From NCBI RefSeq assembly GCF_000708885.1, contig NZ_JEOE01000026.1, positions 1-34,703 of the forward strand: 34,703 nucleotides of DNA, in the 5' to 3' direction. Origin of the DNA: Cellulomonas sp. HZM (GTDB taxonomy: Bacteria; Actinomycetota; Actinomycetes; Actinomycetales; Cellulomonadaceae). The notes beneath the pieces are model-generated. The model made no database searches, was not told the origin of the DNA, and saw only the letters and a list, made by a program, of their open reading frames with translations. Shown here piece after piece: positions 7,304-17,900 of this stretch (positions within the stretch are counted from its first letter, which is position 1; every line of letters begins with the position of its first letter). The position numbers and the translations under genes are program-made.

Positions 7304-8449
7304 TCACGACAGGTTGCGGAAGAACGCGCGCAGGTCGTCCGCGAGCAGCCCGGTGGCATCCATCGCGGGGAAGTGGCCGCCCTCGGTGTGCTCGGTCCAG
7401 TGGCCGATCGCCCCCGACGGGTCCATCGCGCGCCGCATCAGCGGGTGGGTGTCGAACACCGCCCACCCGGACGGCACGCCGGGGGCCATGCCGAAGTAGT
7501 CGATCCCGGAGTGCTCGCCCTCGTAGTACAGCTGCGCGCTCGACGCGCCGGAGCGGGTGAACCAGTACAGGCTCACGTTCGTCAGGAGCTGGTCGCGGTC
7601 CACCGTCTCGTCGGGCGTCCGGGCGTCGCCGACGCTGCGCGACTTGAACTTCTCGACGATCCACGCGAGCAGCGCGACGGGTGAGTCCGTGAGCGCCGGG
7701 CCGATCGTGTCGGGACGGTGGTTGTGCATCTCGAGGTAGCCGCGGTCGGCTGCGGCGTCGGCGCGCACGGCGTCGATCTGCGCGATCTCGTCGTCGGACA
7801 GGCCGTCGGGGTAGGGGAACTTGTCGCCGACCATCGCGAGCAACCGGGACTCGCACCCGATGTGCATGCCGATGACGCGCGCCGGGTGGCGCGCCGCGAG
7901 GAGGCCGGCGATGCCCGAGCCGATGTCGGTGCCGTGGACGGCGAACCTCTCGTAGCCGAGGCGCGTCACGATCTCGGCGTATGCCTCCGCGGTCCGCGCC
8001 GGCTCCCACCCCGTCCCCGACAGCGGGCCGGAGAACCCGAAGCCGGGCGGCGACGGGATCACCACGTGGAACTCGTCGGTCAGCAGGGGGATCAGGTGCT
8101 GGTACTCGACGAACGAGCCGGGCCACCCGTGGTTCAGGACCAGCGGGATGGCCTGCGGGTTCGCCGAGCGCACGTGGACGACGTGGAAAATCTGGCCGTC
8201 GACGACGGTCGTGAGCTGCTCGTGCTGGTTCAGCCGCGCCTCCTGCGCGCGCCAGTCGAACCCGTCGCGCCAGTGCTCGGCGAGCTCCTGGAGGTAGGGC
8301 AGGGGGATGCCGCGGCTGAAGTCGGTGCGGTCCGAACGACCGGGCGTGGCGATCGGCCAGCGCGTGCGCGCGAGCCGGTCACGCAGGTCGTCGACCTCCG
8401 CCTGGGGGATGTCGATGCGGAAGGGGGCCGGTGTCGTGTCCTTGTCCAT
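7304..8449 (-). CDS. Epoxide hydrolase (EHN-type alpha/beta hydrolase)
   Basis: A 381-residue alpha/beta hydrolase with the N-terminal EHN extension typical of microsomal-type epoxide hydrolases (PFRIDIPQAEVDDLRDRL, then a WR-rich segment around residues 60-75). Motifs are the oxyanion-hole HGWPG at ~107-111, PSPPGFGFSG at ~132-141, the nucleophile elbow G-T-D-I-G with Asp ~175, and the catalytic His in EGGHFPAMD (His ~359). The chemistry is ring opening of an epoxide by Asp attack and hydrolysis of the ester by the His-activated water. The family usually has GGDWG at the elbow; here it is HGTDIG, a variant. ATG 8447-8449 is the natural start. It is divergent from a WYL regulator 63 nt away that probably controls it. 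The substrate is unknown. Confidence 0.92.
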   Translation of the reverse strand: MDKDTTPAPFRIDIPQAEVDDLRDRLARTRWPIATPGRSDRTDFSRGIPLPYLQELAEHWRDGFDWRAQEARLNQHEQLTTVVDGQIFHVVHVRSANPQAIPLVLNHGWPGSFVEYQHLIPLLTDEFHVVIPSPPGFGFSGPLSGTGWEPARTAEAYAEIVTRLGYERFAVHGTDIGSGIAGLLAARHPARVIGMHIGCESRLLAMVGDKFPYPDGLSDDEIAQIDAVRADAAADRGYLEMHNHRPDTIGPALTDSPVALLAWIVEKFKSRSVGDARTPDETVDRDQLLTNVSLYWFTRSGASSAQLYYEGEHSGIDYFGMAPGVPSGWAVFDTHPLMRRAMDPSGAIGHWTEHTEGGHFPAMDATGLLADDLRAFFRNLS

Positions 8450-8473
8450 GACGGTGACGCTCCCAGTCGATGC

Positions 8474-8500
8474 GGCAGGTTTGCTTCCGCTATCTCTGCC
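8474..8500. promoter_or_regulatory. Inverted repeat in epoxide hydrolase/WYL intergenic region
   Basis: GGCAG (8474-8478) and CTGCC (8496-8500) form a dyad with a 17-nt spacer in the 63-nt gap between the divergent genes. The lower-GC core (TTTGCTT...CTATCT) stands out from the surroundings. It is a plausible operator/promoter core for the neighbouring WYL protein; the arms are short, so chance cannot be excluded. Confidence 0.35.
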
Positions 8501-8512
8501 ATCCTCGAGATC

Positions 8513-9499
8513 GTGCTGCAGACCTCCGCCCGCCTGCTCGAGCTGCTGTCCCTGCTCCAGCTCAAGCGCGACTGGACGAGCACCGAGCTGTCCGCCCGGC
8601 TCGGGGTCAGCACCAGGACCGTGCGCGCCGACGTCGCGAGGCTCAGGGCGCTCGGCTACCCCGTGGACGCGCGCCCCGGTGTCGCGGGCGGGTACCGGCT
8701 GGCCGCCGGGACGGCGATGCCGCCGCTGCTCCTCGACGACGACGAGGTCGTCGCGGTCGCGGTCGCCCTGGGCGCGGCCGCCACCCAGCGGCTCGGGGTC
8801 GAGGAGACGTCCCTGACCGCGCTCGCGAAGCTGGAGCAGGTGCTGCCCTCGCGGCTGCGTCGACGCGTCGAGGCGGTGCGGGAGTCGACGAGCGCCGTCC
8901 CCAACCCGGAGCCGGCGCTCGACGTCTCGGCCCTCGGTGCGGTCGCCTCCGCGATCCGTGGCCACGAGCGGCTCCGGTTCGGGTACACGACGAAGCGCGG
9001 CGGCAAGGCCGACCGCCACACCGAACCGCAGCGCCTGGTCAGGTGGGGGCCGTACTGGTACCTGCTCGCGTGGGACCTCGACCGCGACGACTGGCGGGTG
9101 TTCCGCGTCGACCGCATGGTGCTGCGTCACCCGACCGGAGCGAGGTTCCGACCGCGCCCGATGGCCGAGCACGAGGCCGTCGATCTCGTCGTCGCCCGCG
9201 TCAGCACGGCCTCCTGGACGTACCGCGCCCGAGTCCTGGTGCACGCTCCCGCCGCCCGGGTCAGGGCGTTGATCGGCATCCCGCTCGACCTCGAGGAGGT
9301 CGACGCGTCGACGTGCCGGCTCGAGCTGGGGTCCGACGACCCCGACCGGCTCGCGCTGTGGCTCGCGCAGCTCGACGCCGATGTCGAGGTGATCGAGGGC
9401 GACGAGCTCGCGGCGGCGTTCGGCCGCCTCGCCGCGAGGTTCCGCCGCGCGGCCGCCGGCCCCCGGACCACCACGGAGCGGCCGGCGCCTCTCCTGTAG
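8513..9499 (+). CDS. WYL-domain HTH transcriptional regulator (YafY type)
   Basis: A 328-residue regulator starting at GTG 8513. The N-terminus 'LQTSARLLELLSLLQ' is the standard YafY-type opening, followed by a winged HTH (TSTELSARLGVSTRTVRADVARL in pieces, residues ~22-45) and the wing GVAGGYRLAAG. The central WYL domain is seen at residues ~155-210: EPQRLVRWGPYWYLLAWD with the R-W-x-x-Y-W-Y-L core and WRVFRVDRM. The C-terminal WCX domain follows. Such proteins sense small ligands or nucleic acid through WYL and are usually local repressors. The gene is divergent from the epoxide hydrolase with a 63-nt shared promoter region, so it most likely regulates that gene and itself. Confidence 0.92.
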   Translation: MLQTSARLLELLSLLQLKRDWTSTELSARLGVSTRTVRADVARLRALGYPVDARPGVAGGYRLAAGTAMPPLLLDDDEVVAVAVALGAAATQRLGVEETSLTALAKLEQVLPSRLRRRVEAVRESTSAVPNPEPALDVSALGAVASAIRGHERLRFGYTTKRGGKADRHTEPQRLVRWGPYWYLLAWDLDRDDWRVFRVDRMVLRHPTGARFRPRPMAEHEAVDLVVARVSTASWTYRARVLVHAPAARVRALIGIPLDLEEVDASTCRLELGSDDPDRLALWLAQLDADVEVIEGDELAAAFGRLAARFRRAAAGPRTTTERPAPLL

Positions 9500-9547
9500 C
9501 ATCCACGAGGACCGCAGGCACGAGTGATCGGGCTCGCCGGTCCCCTC

Positions 9548-9620
9548 GCGCCTGTAGCTCAGGGGATAGAGCACCGCTCTCCTAAAGCGGGTGTCGGCAG
9601 TTCGAATCTGCCCAGGCGCA
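9548..9620 (+). tRNA. tRNA-Arg (anticodon CCU)
   Basis: A full cloverleaf can be drawn. The acceptor stem is GCGCCTG (9548-9554) with CAGGCGC (9613-9619) and discriminator A9620. The D stem is GCTC/GAGC. The anticodon stem is CCGCT/AGCGG with loop CTCCTAA and anticodon CCT at 9581-9583. The variable loop is GTGTC, and the T arm is GGCAG-TTCGAAT-CTGCC. It reads AGG codons. The CCA tail is not fully encoded (A then CACC). It stands alone between the WYL regulator and a secreted-protein gene. Confidence 0.97.
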
Positions 9621-9708
9621 CACCGCTCATCTCTCTGCCTCGGCGTGCCGATACCTGTGTACCGTCCCCGCCCGGGGCCCCTGACCGCTGCTCGACGAAG
9701 GCTCATCC

Positions 9709-11652
9709 ATGCTCTCCCTCCGGCGCCCCGTGCGCTCCGCCGCCGCCGCCGTCGTGACCCTCGCAGTGGCCCTCCTGGGACTGGCGACGCCAGCCGTCGC
9801 GGTAGCGCCGACGGGGTTCGTCATCCAGTTCGACGGGCTCGACGACGCCATTCCGATGGGGAATCTCCGCATGCAGCTCGCGGCCGCCACGTACGAGGGC
9901 GATCCGGGGTATGCGTACGTCGACGACCCGTACGGCGTCGAGCCTGCGGCCCCCGGCGACTACCGGATGGACCTGCTGTCGGATCGGTATGACCTGGCTC
10001 GCGTGAGCTTCACCGTCGTGGAGGGCGAGGTGACCGCGGTCACGGTGAAGGCGACCACGCTGGTCGACCTGCGCGGTGTCGTCACCTACCACGACGGCAC
10101 GCCTGCGACGGAGAAGGTCACCGTGACGGGCGCATCGGGGACGTCCACGACGTGGAGCGACCAACAGGGTCGCTATTGGGTCCAGGACCTGGTCCCGGGC
10201 GACTACGCGGTCACGACCGACGTGGGCTACGGCGTCGAGCGACGCACGGTCTCGGTGGAGGCCGGCCACGTCGCCGTCGCGGACGTGTTGGTCGCCGAGG
10301 GCGGCGTCGTCGTCGGACGTGCGACGAGCCCGGGCGGCCACGCGTTGAGCGAGATCTCGCTCAGGGTCACCGACTCGACGACCGGCAAGAAGGTTGGGTA
10401 CGGCGGAGTGGTCCAGGCCGACGGCACGAGCCGTGCGCGTGGCGTGCCCGACGGGCACTACGACGTCACCTTCGTCGGGTCGAGCTACTACCAGTACGGG
10501 CATGCCGTCGTCGACGTGGTCGATGGACGAGGGTTCGTGCCCGACGTCGAGCTCGCGCGTGCCGCCGTCGTCACTGGCGGTGTGTCGCCGGCGATCGGAG
10601 CCACGGTTGCGGTCTACCCGATGGACAGCCCGTTCGGGGTCAGCGGCTACGTCTCCGCCAGCGGGCTGTACTCCATCGGGAGCCTCGCCCCGGGTCAGTA
10701 CCGGCTCTACTTCGACGCGGAGGGGTATGCACCGGTCGTGCGCGTGATCGACCTGCCGGAGGGCACGACGATGCTCGCGAGGCAGGTTCTGACCCGAGGC
10801 GATCCCGTCAGCGGGTCGGTGACGCGCGCCGACGGTTCCCCGGCAGCGGGCGTCCACGTGACGGGCACCCAGGTCGACTGCGTGTCGGGCGCGACCGTCG
10901 ATCTCGGCCACATGCCCACGACGACGACCGACGCCGCCGGTGCGTTCGACGTGCCGGCGGTGCCCGGCGGCTGCTACGACCTCGCGGCGGAGCTCGACGT
11001 CATGGTCGAGGTCCGTGGCGTCAGGGCGGGAACGGCAGGCGTACGCCTGGCGGAGCCCGCAGCCCCGACGGCGCCCACGCCGCTCGTATCGACAGTCACG
11101 CGGATGACGACGGCCGGCGCGGTGTACGGCTCCCCGGCCAAGGTGTCCGTCGTCGTGACGCGTGCTGACGGAGGCGTAGCGGCGGTGCGCGGACGGGTGA
11201 GCCTCATGGACGGCTCGCGAACCATCGCGGCGGGGGTCGCGCTCCCGTCGTCGGGCAGGGTGTCGCTCTCCGTGCCCGCGACCGCGCAGCCGGGCGCGCA
11301 TCGCCTGACCGCGGTGTTCACGCCGTCGGCGGGGTTCGCGGGCTCGCGCGCGACGGCGTCGATGACGGTACGTCGGGCGACACCGACGGTCACTGTGCGC
11401 GCGAGCCACGTGAAGCGGGGCGCGCGCACGAGCATCCACGTCGTCGTCCGAGCGAGCACTCCGTCCACCGGCACGGTCACGGTTCGTGTCGGCGGCCACC
11501 GGGTCGCCACCACGAAGCTGGTCGCTCACGGCCGGTCGTACGTCGCGGACGTGCGAGTGCTTCTCAAGCACAGGGGCAAGGTGGCGGTTCGGTACAACGG
11601 GAGCTCGACGATCGCTCCGCGGTCGGTCACGACGAAGTACGTCGTGCGCTGA
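9709..11652 (+). CDS. Secreted carboxypeptidase-regulatory-like / Ig-like repeat protein
   Basis: A 647-residue exported protein. The start ATG 9709 has GAAGG 7 nt upstream. A Sec signal peptide is evident (basic MLSLRRPVRS, hydrophobic core, cleavage near AVA at ~31). The middle is built from tandem carboxypeptidase-regulatory-like beta domains, recognisable from repeated motifs such as TLVDLRGVVTYHDGTPA, 'GRYWVQDLVPGDYAVT', 'LYSIGSLAPGQYRLYFDAEGY' in pieces, and GGCYDLAAELD. Residues ~450-550 form a bacterial Ig-like (Big_3-type) module (RVSLMDGSRTIAAG, PGAHRLTAVFTPSAGFAGS), and a second follows at the C-terminus. No sortase motif or membrane anchor is seen, so it is probably secreted or loosely wall-bound. 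Codon third positions are slightly less G/C-biased than in neighbours. Function is unknown beyond a structural/adhesive cell-surface role. Confidence 0.85.
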   Translation: MLSLRRPVRSAAAAVVTLAVALLGLATPAVAVAPTGFVIQFDGLDDAIPMGNLRMQLAAATYEGDPGYAYVDDPYGVEPAAPGDYRMDLLSDRYDLARVSFTVVEGEVTAVTVKATTLVDLRGVVTYHDGTPATEKVTVTGASGTSTTWSDQQGRYWVQDLVPGDYAVTTDVGYGVERRTVSVEAGHVAVADVLVAEGGVVVGRATSPGGHALSEISLRVTDSTTGKKVGYGGVVQADGTSRARGVPDGHYDVTFVGSSYYQYGHAVVDVVDGRGFVPDVELARAAVVTGGVSPAIGATVAVYPMDSPFGVSGYVSASGLYSIGSLAPGQYRLYFDAEGYAPVVRVIDLPEGTTMLARQVLTRGDPVSGSVTRADGSPAAGVHVTGTQVDCVSGATVDLGHMPTTTTDAAGAFDVPAVPGGCYDLAAELDVMVEVRGVRAGTAGVRLAEPAAPTAPTPLVSTVTRMTTAGAVYGSPAKVSVVVTRADGGVAAVRGRVSLMDGSRTIAAGVALPSSGRVSLSVPATAQPGAHRLTAVFTPSAGFAGSRATASMTVRRATPTVTVRASHVKRGARTSIHVVVRASTPSTGTVTVRVGGHRVATTKLVAHGRSYVADVRVLLKHRGKVAVRYNGSSTIAPRSVTTKYVVR

Positions 11653-11671
11653 CCGTGCTCGGGGCGCCCGT

Positions 11672-11707
11672 ACGCCGACCGGTGTGAGCGGGTCGACGCC
11701 GACCGGT
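11672..11707. repeat. 12-bp direct repeat pair
   Basis: ACGCCGACCGGT occurs exactly at 11672-11683 and 11696-11707, a 24-nt period, just after the stop of the secreted-protein gene. Purpose unknown; it could be part of the terminator region or an upstream binding site for the large surface-protein gene. Confidence 0.6.
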
Positions 11708-11745
11708 TCACCCCTCACGGGGTGAGCGGATGCGGTTGACGCATC
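11708..11745 (+). terminator. Two tandem hairpins after the secreted-protein gene
   Basis: TCACCCC-TCAC-GGGGTGA (11708-11725) is a perfect 7-bp stem, and GATGCG-GTTGA-CGCATC (11729-11745) is a perfect 6-bp stem right behind it. Neither is followed by a T run. Together they are a good candidate factor-assisted terminator for the upstream gene. Confidence 0.5.
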
Positions 11746-11764
11746 TGTGCAGTTCAGCCAGCAT
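11736..11764 (+). promoter_or_regulatory. Weak promoter candidate for the giant surface protein
   Basis: TTGACG at 11736-11741 is a good -35 hexamer; 17 nt downstream lies CAGCAT (11759-11764), a poor -10 match. It sits about 170 nt before the GTG of the large surface-protein gene. The overlap with the second hairpin of the terminator region weakens the call. The rest of the 279-nt gap holds only the direct repeats and hairpins listed. Confidence 0.25.
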
Positions 11765-11931
11765 CGGACGTACCCGGACAGGTCGGGAGGAACCGGTGCC
11801 GTGACGGGCCGGGACACGTCGCGGGGCTGCGCACGGGGTGTCGCCGGGTCCGGGTGCCGCGAGAGGTCACCGGCGACGGCCCGCAGCGACGTCGCGCGGG
11901 CCGCGTGGTCGGGCGACGGAGGGACCATCCG

Positions 11932-14900
11932 GTGGCGGCTCGGGAGAGTTCGGGACGAACGGCTCGGCACCCCGTGCGGGCACGGGGCCGGGGGGTCCGG
12001 TGGGTCTCGGCCCTCGCAGCCGCGGTGCTTCTCGCCGGGCCGCTCGCGCTCGTCTCCGCGGCGCCGGCGTCCGCGGCGTCGTGGGGCATCCAGAAGCTCG
12101 AGACGAGCACGGGGCCCTACGAGCCGGGTGACAACGTCACGTGGACGATCCAGATCTCCTGCTCCGACCCGAACGCGAACCCGTGCACGAACGCGACGAT
12201 CACCGACCCGCTGCCCGACGGGCTGGACCTGATCTCCGCGGACATCCAGAGCCCGCAGGGCGGCACGATCGACGTCGACACCGACTCCGACACGGTGACC
12301 GCGAACTGGCCCAGCATCCCCAACGGCAGCCAGGCGGAGATCGTCGTCACCGCGCAGGTGGACCCCGACCTCCCGTACAGCCAGGACGGCGTCCCGATCA
12401 CCAACACCGCGACGGTGACGGGCGACAACACGCCGGACAACTCCGCGTCGGACACCGTCACGCCGGTCGTCCCGCTCGTGCTCGACTCGGACACCACCAA
12501 GTCGATCGACCCGCCTGGAGCCATCGCGAGCCCGGGGACGGCGGCGACGATCACTCTCGGTTCCACCAACACCTCGAACGACCCCGTCGACACGCTCGTC
12601 ATCCAGGACCCGGTGGACCCCACGGCGGACCCGAACCCGTTCACGCTGCTCGGCTACACGGGCACCGGCACGATCGTCTACCCGCCGAACGCGGACACGG
12701 TGACCGAGGAGTACTGGGACGGCGACTCGTGGGAGCCGCTCGACGACTCGGTCGACCCGGCCGACGTGCAGGGCGTGCGCTACACGTTCAGCGGTGACAT
12801 CCAGCCCGGGGCGACGGCGAGCGTCCCGGTGCAGGTCGAGCAGACCGACGCCGTCACCACCCTGACCGACCCGACGACGGTCACGAACGACGCGTCGTCG
12901 CACGTGACGCACGGGGACGACGAGTCCGACCCCGTCACCGCCGACGACACGTACGTCATCACGCCGCCGAACAACAGCGTGACCGCGCACAAGTCCTTCG
13001 ACCCGTCGACGGTGAGCGCGGGCGGCTCGACGAAGGTCACGATCGGCGCGACGAACGACGGCGACCCGACGACGTCGATGTCGATCACCGAACCGGCGGC
13101 GGGGACGGACAGCCCGTTCGAGGGCGACGACCCCCTGACGTTCACCGGGTTCGGCCCGACCGGCGACGGGACCGGCGTGCAGTGGCCGGCGGACGCCGAC
13201 GCGGCGTCGGTGACCTTCACCTGCGCCGACGGCAGCACGCCGACGCGTGAGGCGACCGCGCCGAACACGCTGCCGAACCCGCCCGCGGGATGCGTCGTCG
13301 TGGGCTTCACGGTCGAGTTCACGGGCGACATCGTCACGGGCGCCGACGCGTCGATCCCGTTCATGGCGACGACCGACCCGGACCAGACCGAGCGCGACGT
13401 CGAGCACCCCAACGAGATCTCGGCGCACATCCCGAACGCGGACGACACGGACGACGCGACGCTGACGACGCTCACGGACCGGCTCGCGACCGACACGACC
13501 AAGAGCATCGCACCGTCGACCATCCCGGCGCTCCCGGGTCAGACCGTGGTCGTCCAGCTCCCGACCGAGCTCCTCCCGTTCGGCCCCGACGGCTCGACGA
13601 CGAATGCGAACGACGTCGTCGTGCAGGACCCCACCGACCCTGCGAACCCGGGCTCGTTCTGGGACGACTTCGACGCGACCTCGGTCCGCTCGACGGACGT
13701 CCCTCCGGGCTCGACGCTGACCATCAGCTACTGGGACGGCACGCAGTGGGTGACGGACCCGGACTGCGGCACGTTCAGCAACCCGTCCACCACGAGCGTG
13801 AACTGCGACCTGCCCCCGGACGCGCAGGGCGTGCAGTTCCACTACCACTCGGACGCCGGCTTCCCGCCGGGGACCTCGTTCCAGCCGAACTTCGTCGCGA
13901 CCTACGACGGGCCGCAGGACGCCGACGACCCGCTGACGAACTGCGGTGCCTCGACGGCCGAGTCGTCGACCGTCGACCCGACGGAGCCGGCCGAGGGCTG
14001 CGACACCATCGACCCGTTCCCGGTCCCGACGAACCCGGGCGACCTGGACTTCATCGACAAGACCTTCCTCGCGCCGGACGGGCAGTCGGGACGCCCGTAC
14101 ACGGTGCGGGCCCGCACGCAGGACCCCATCACGGCGCAGATCACGTGGTCGACGAACGGTTTCGAGGGCGTCGACCCGATGATCATCAGCGACACCGCCG
14201 ACCCGGTCGCCGCGAGCAGCCCCGCCATCGCGAACTCGTTCTACGACGCGTTCGACCTGACGCGCGTCGAGCCGATCGACTCGTCCGTCGACCCGAAGAT
14301 GCAGTACGACGCCATCACGGGGGTGGAGCTCTACATCGGCGGCGCGTGGGTCGACGCCGAGGCGGACCCCTGCAGCGTGGCGGCCCCGTGCGACGGGTCG
14401 TTCCCGGGCTACACGCTGTCCCCGGACGAGCGGGCGGCGGCGACGTCGGTGCGTCTGAGGTACACCGAGTCACCCTCCCGCGCCGAGTTCCCGTCCGACC
14501 CGACCGTGCCGGCCCAGGGGTCCGGCGTCGCGCGCTCGACGCAGGCCGACGGCAGGCACCTGCGCCTGGACTTCGAGCTCCGGGACGAGCGCCGCAGCGA
14601 CGGCGAGCCGGCGCTCGGTTCGACGAAGGGCACGGTCTACAACCGGGGCGACGACAACCCCGGGCTCGTCAACGACACGGCGCGCGGCACGGCGACGTTC
14701 CAGGGCGTCGACCGCACGGACACGGACGACGACGACGTCCTGATCATCGACCAGCCCGTCAACGTCGGTATCACCAAGGAGTGGACCGGCGGCCCGCTGT
14801 CGGTCCCGCCGGAGGGCACCCCCGCCAGCGCCTACCCGTCGACGCACGCGATCCTCACGGCGACCAACAACTCGGTGGCCCGCGTGGACGAGCTGCGGAT

Positions 14901-17900
14901 CGTCGACCCGTCGTCCCCGCCGGGCGCGGTGGACCCGGTCACCGCGATCGGGACGCCGCCGTTCGACGTGTTCGACCTCACGCACATCGACATCACGCCG
15001 CCGGCGGGTGCCGAGACGACGACGGTCGTGCTCACCGAACTAGGTGGCGCGACGAGGACGTTCGACGAGGCCGGGGCCGAAGGCCTCTCGGCCGACGACC
15101 TGACGAGCGTCGTCGCCGTCGACGTCCGGTTCGACGGCCGCATCGACTCGACCGCGAGCGGTGTCGTGGACCTCACCCTCCGGCTGCGCGAGTTCGACCG
15201 GTACACGCGCGACCGCGTGATGGTGGACCAGTCACCCGTGCCCAACAGCGCGGGTGCCGAGGTCACGGACCCCGGCGGCACCTCCGCGGACAAGCCGCAG
15301 GCGTGGGACGACGCCGACATGGAGCTGCGGGACGCGCACATCTCGATGGTGGAGTCGAAGTCGTTCGGCCCGGCCACGATCGTCGAGCCGGGCTCCGACA
15401 CCGAGACCAACCCGACGTCGACCCTGACCATCACCGGGCAGCCGACCGGTCCGTCGCGTGCGGTGTCGATGACGCTCACCGACGTCGACGGCAGCTTCTG
15501 GAACCAGTACGACCTGGTGGGCTTCGACTCGTCGGCGCTCACGGCGCCCATCGACCGCGTGCAGGTCGACGCGTACACCGGCGGCACGTACGACGAGGCG
15601 ACCGACACGTTCACCGGCGGCACGTGGACCGACGGGACGCCCGGGACGACGTTCGCGCTCCCCGGCACGGTGCAGGCGTCGGCCGTCGTCGGGCTGCGGT
15701 TCACGTTCACGCGCGACGACGGCGCGATCTGGGAGAACCCCGCCAACCCGGTGCAGCCCGTGAACCTCGAGGTGCAGGTGCGCGACACGCTCCGGTCCGA
15801 CCCCGGCACGCCCGTGCCGAGCGACCTGTCCACCAACGACCCGGCTCCGGGCGAGGACGCACCCGGAGTCGCGACGAACGACGTCACCGCGACCGTCACC
15901 GGGGCGGACCTCGTCGTGAACCCCGACGACCCGACCGGGCCGCTCGTCCAGGTGAGCTCGGACGCGGACGCGACGGGCACGATCCGGTACGAGCACACGA
16001 ACAACGCCGTGAAGATCGTCAAGGACTTCAACGGGACGGTGACCGGCGGGACCGCCGCGCCGGGCTCGGTCGTCGCGATGAACATCGCGGTCACCAACAC
16101 CGGCAACCGTCCGATCTACGACCCGGTCGTCACCGACCCGATGCCCTCCGACCCCGACGGGCCGGAGCTGCGGCTCGCCGACGGTGTGGCGGAGCCGTAC
16201 ACGTACGCGCTCGACGGCGCCGCGCCGACGCCGTCCAACGGCCCCGCGATGCCGACCGACCCGGACGACGTGACCGTCGACTCGAGCGGCAACCTGTCGT
16301 CGCTCGAGTTCACCTTCCCGCCCGGCACGGTGCTCGAGGTCGGCCAGACCTACACGATCACGGTCATGGTTCAGTTCCGGGTCGGGCTCGAGTCGAGCAC
16401 GAAGGTGAGGAACACGGCGGCCGTGACGGGTGACCGGCCGTGGGACGGATGCATCAGCCGGCTCAACGACGACAACGGTGCGTGCGAGGCGGACGCTGAC
16501 ATCACGCCGCTGCCCGCCGCCGTGATCGCGCAGACCAAGTCGGTCAAGGCGACCGACGACGACCAGCTCGGTGTGATCGTCGACCCGGCTGCAGCGGACC
16601 AGTCCGTGACGTGCACGCCCGACGCCGACGGCTTCTACTCCTACCCGTGCACACCCGTGATCGAGCCGGGGCACGACGAGACCTGGCGCGTGAACGTCGA
16701 GAACGTCGGCAACCTCCCGATGAGCAAGCTCGTCCTGTACGACCGCCTCCCGATCCCCGGGGACACGGGCTCGTACGACAACGGCACGGACAAGGAGCCA
16801 CGCGGCTCGCAGTGGCGGCCGGTCCCCGACGTCAGCCACCCGCCGGAGCTGGTCAACGCACCACCGGGGACGACAGTCACGTTCTTCTACACCACCGTGC
16901 AGGACTACTGCATGGACGACATCGAGCACCCGGTCGACGAGCCCGTCTGCCCGACCGGCGACCCCGACACGGGGTGGAAGCAGATGACAGGCGGCGAGGA
17001 CGAGGCCGTCTACCGCTCGATCGTCGCACTCAAGATCGTGCTGACCTTCCCCGACGACAGCCCGTTCCGGCCCGCGCAGAAGCTCTCGGTCGAGGGCATG
17101 ACGGCGACCCCGGCGGTGGTCCCGGCGGCCGGTGACCACTCGATCGCGTGGAACTCCGCCGCGGTCAACGGCGTGGCGATCACCGACAACGGCCCGCGCA
17201 ACCTGCTGCCGACGGAGGGCACGAAGGTCGGCGTCGCCACGGCCAGCGGCCCCCTCGAGGTGACCAAGGAGGTCATCGGCGACGGGAAGCAGTACGCGCC
17301 TGCGCAGTTCCACCTCGACGTGGTGTGCACGTCGGCCGTGGGCACGTTCCTGGAGACGAAGCTGCCACCGATCCCGATCACGGTCACCCCGGGGACGCCC
17401 GTCACGGTGCCGAACATCCCGTACGGCTCCGAGTGCACCATCGCCGAGGCCACGCCGCCCAACGGGCAGACGCAGCTCATCGTCGGCACCGTGACGATCG
17501 ACAGCGAGGACCCGGACGCCCCGACGAAGATCACGGCGGTCAACCGGTACGACCTCGCGTCGCTCGTGATCTCCAAGTCGGTGATCAGCGACGCGACCGA
17601 CGAGAACGGCGACCCAGACGAGTTCGGCCCCTTCCAGGTGCACGTGGACTGCACGTTCCTCGGCAACCCCGTGTACGCCGACGGGTACGGCCCCGACGAC
17701 CCGATGGACCTGACGATCGAGGACGGCGGGGAGATCACGCTCACCGGGCTGCCGGTAGGGGCCGAGTGCGAGGTCACCGAGACGGCGACCGGCAACGCGA
17801 CGGACATCGACGTGACCGTGCAGGAGGGCGCGCGACCGCCGGTCCACGTGGACGGCACGTCGGCGGGCCTTACTCTCGTCGGCGACCTCGACGGCGGTCC

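Noticed and set aside
9703..13848. A 1381-codon open frame on the minus strand opposite the secreted and giant surface-protein genes
   Set aside because: It is an Arg/Val/Gly/Asp-rich antisense shadow caused by strong third-position GC; it spans two convincing plus-strand genes and their gap and has no domain signature.
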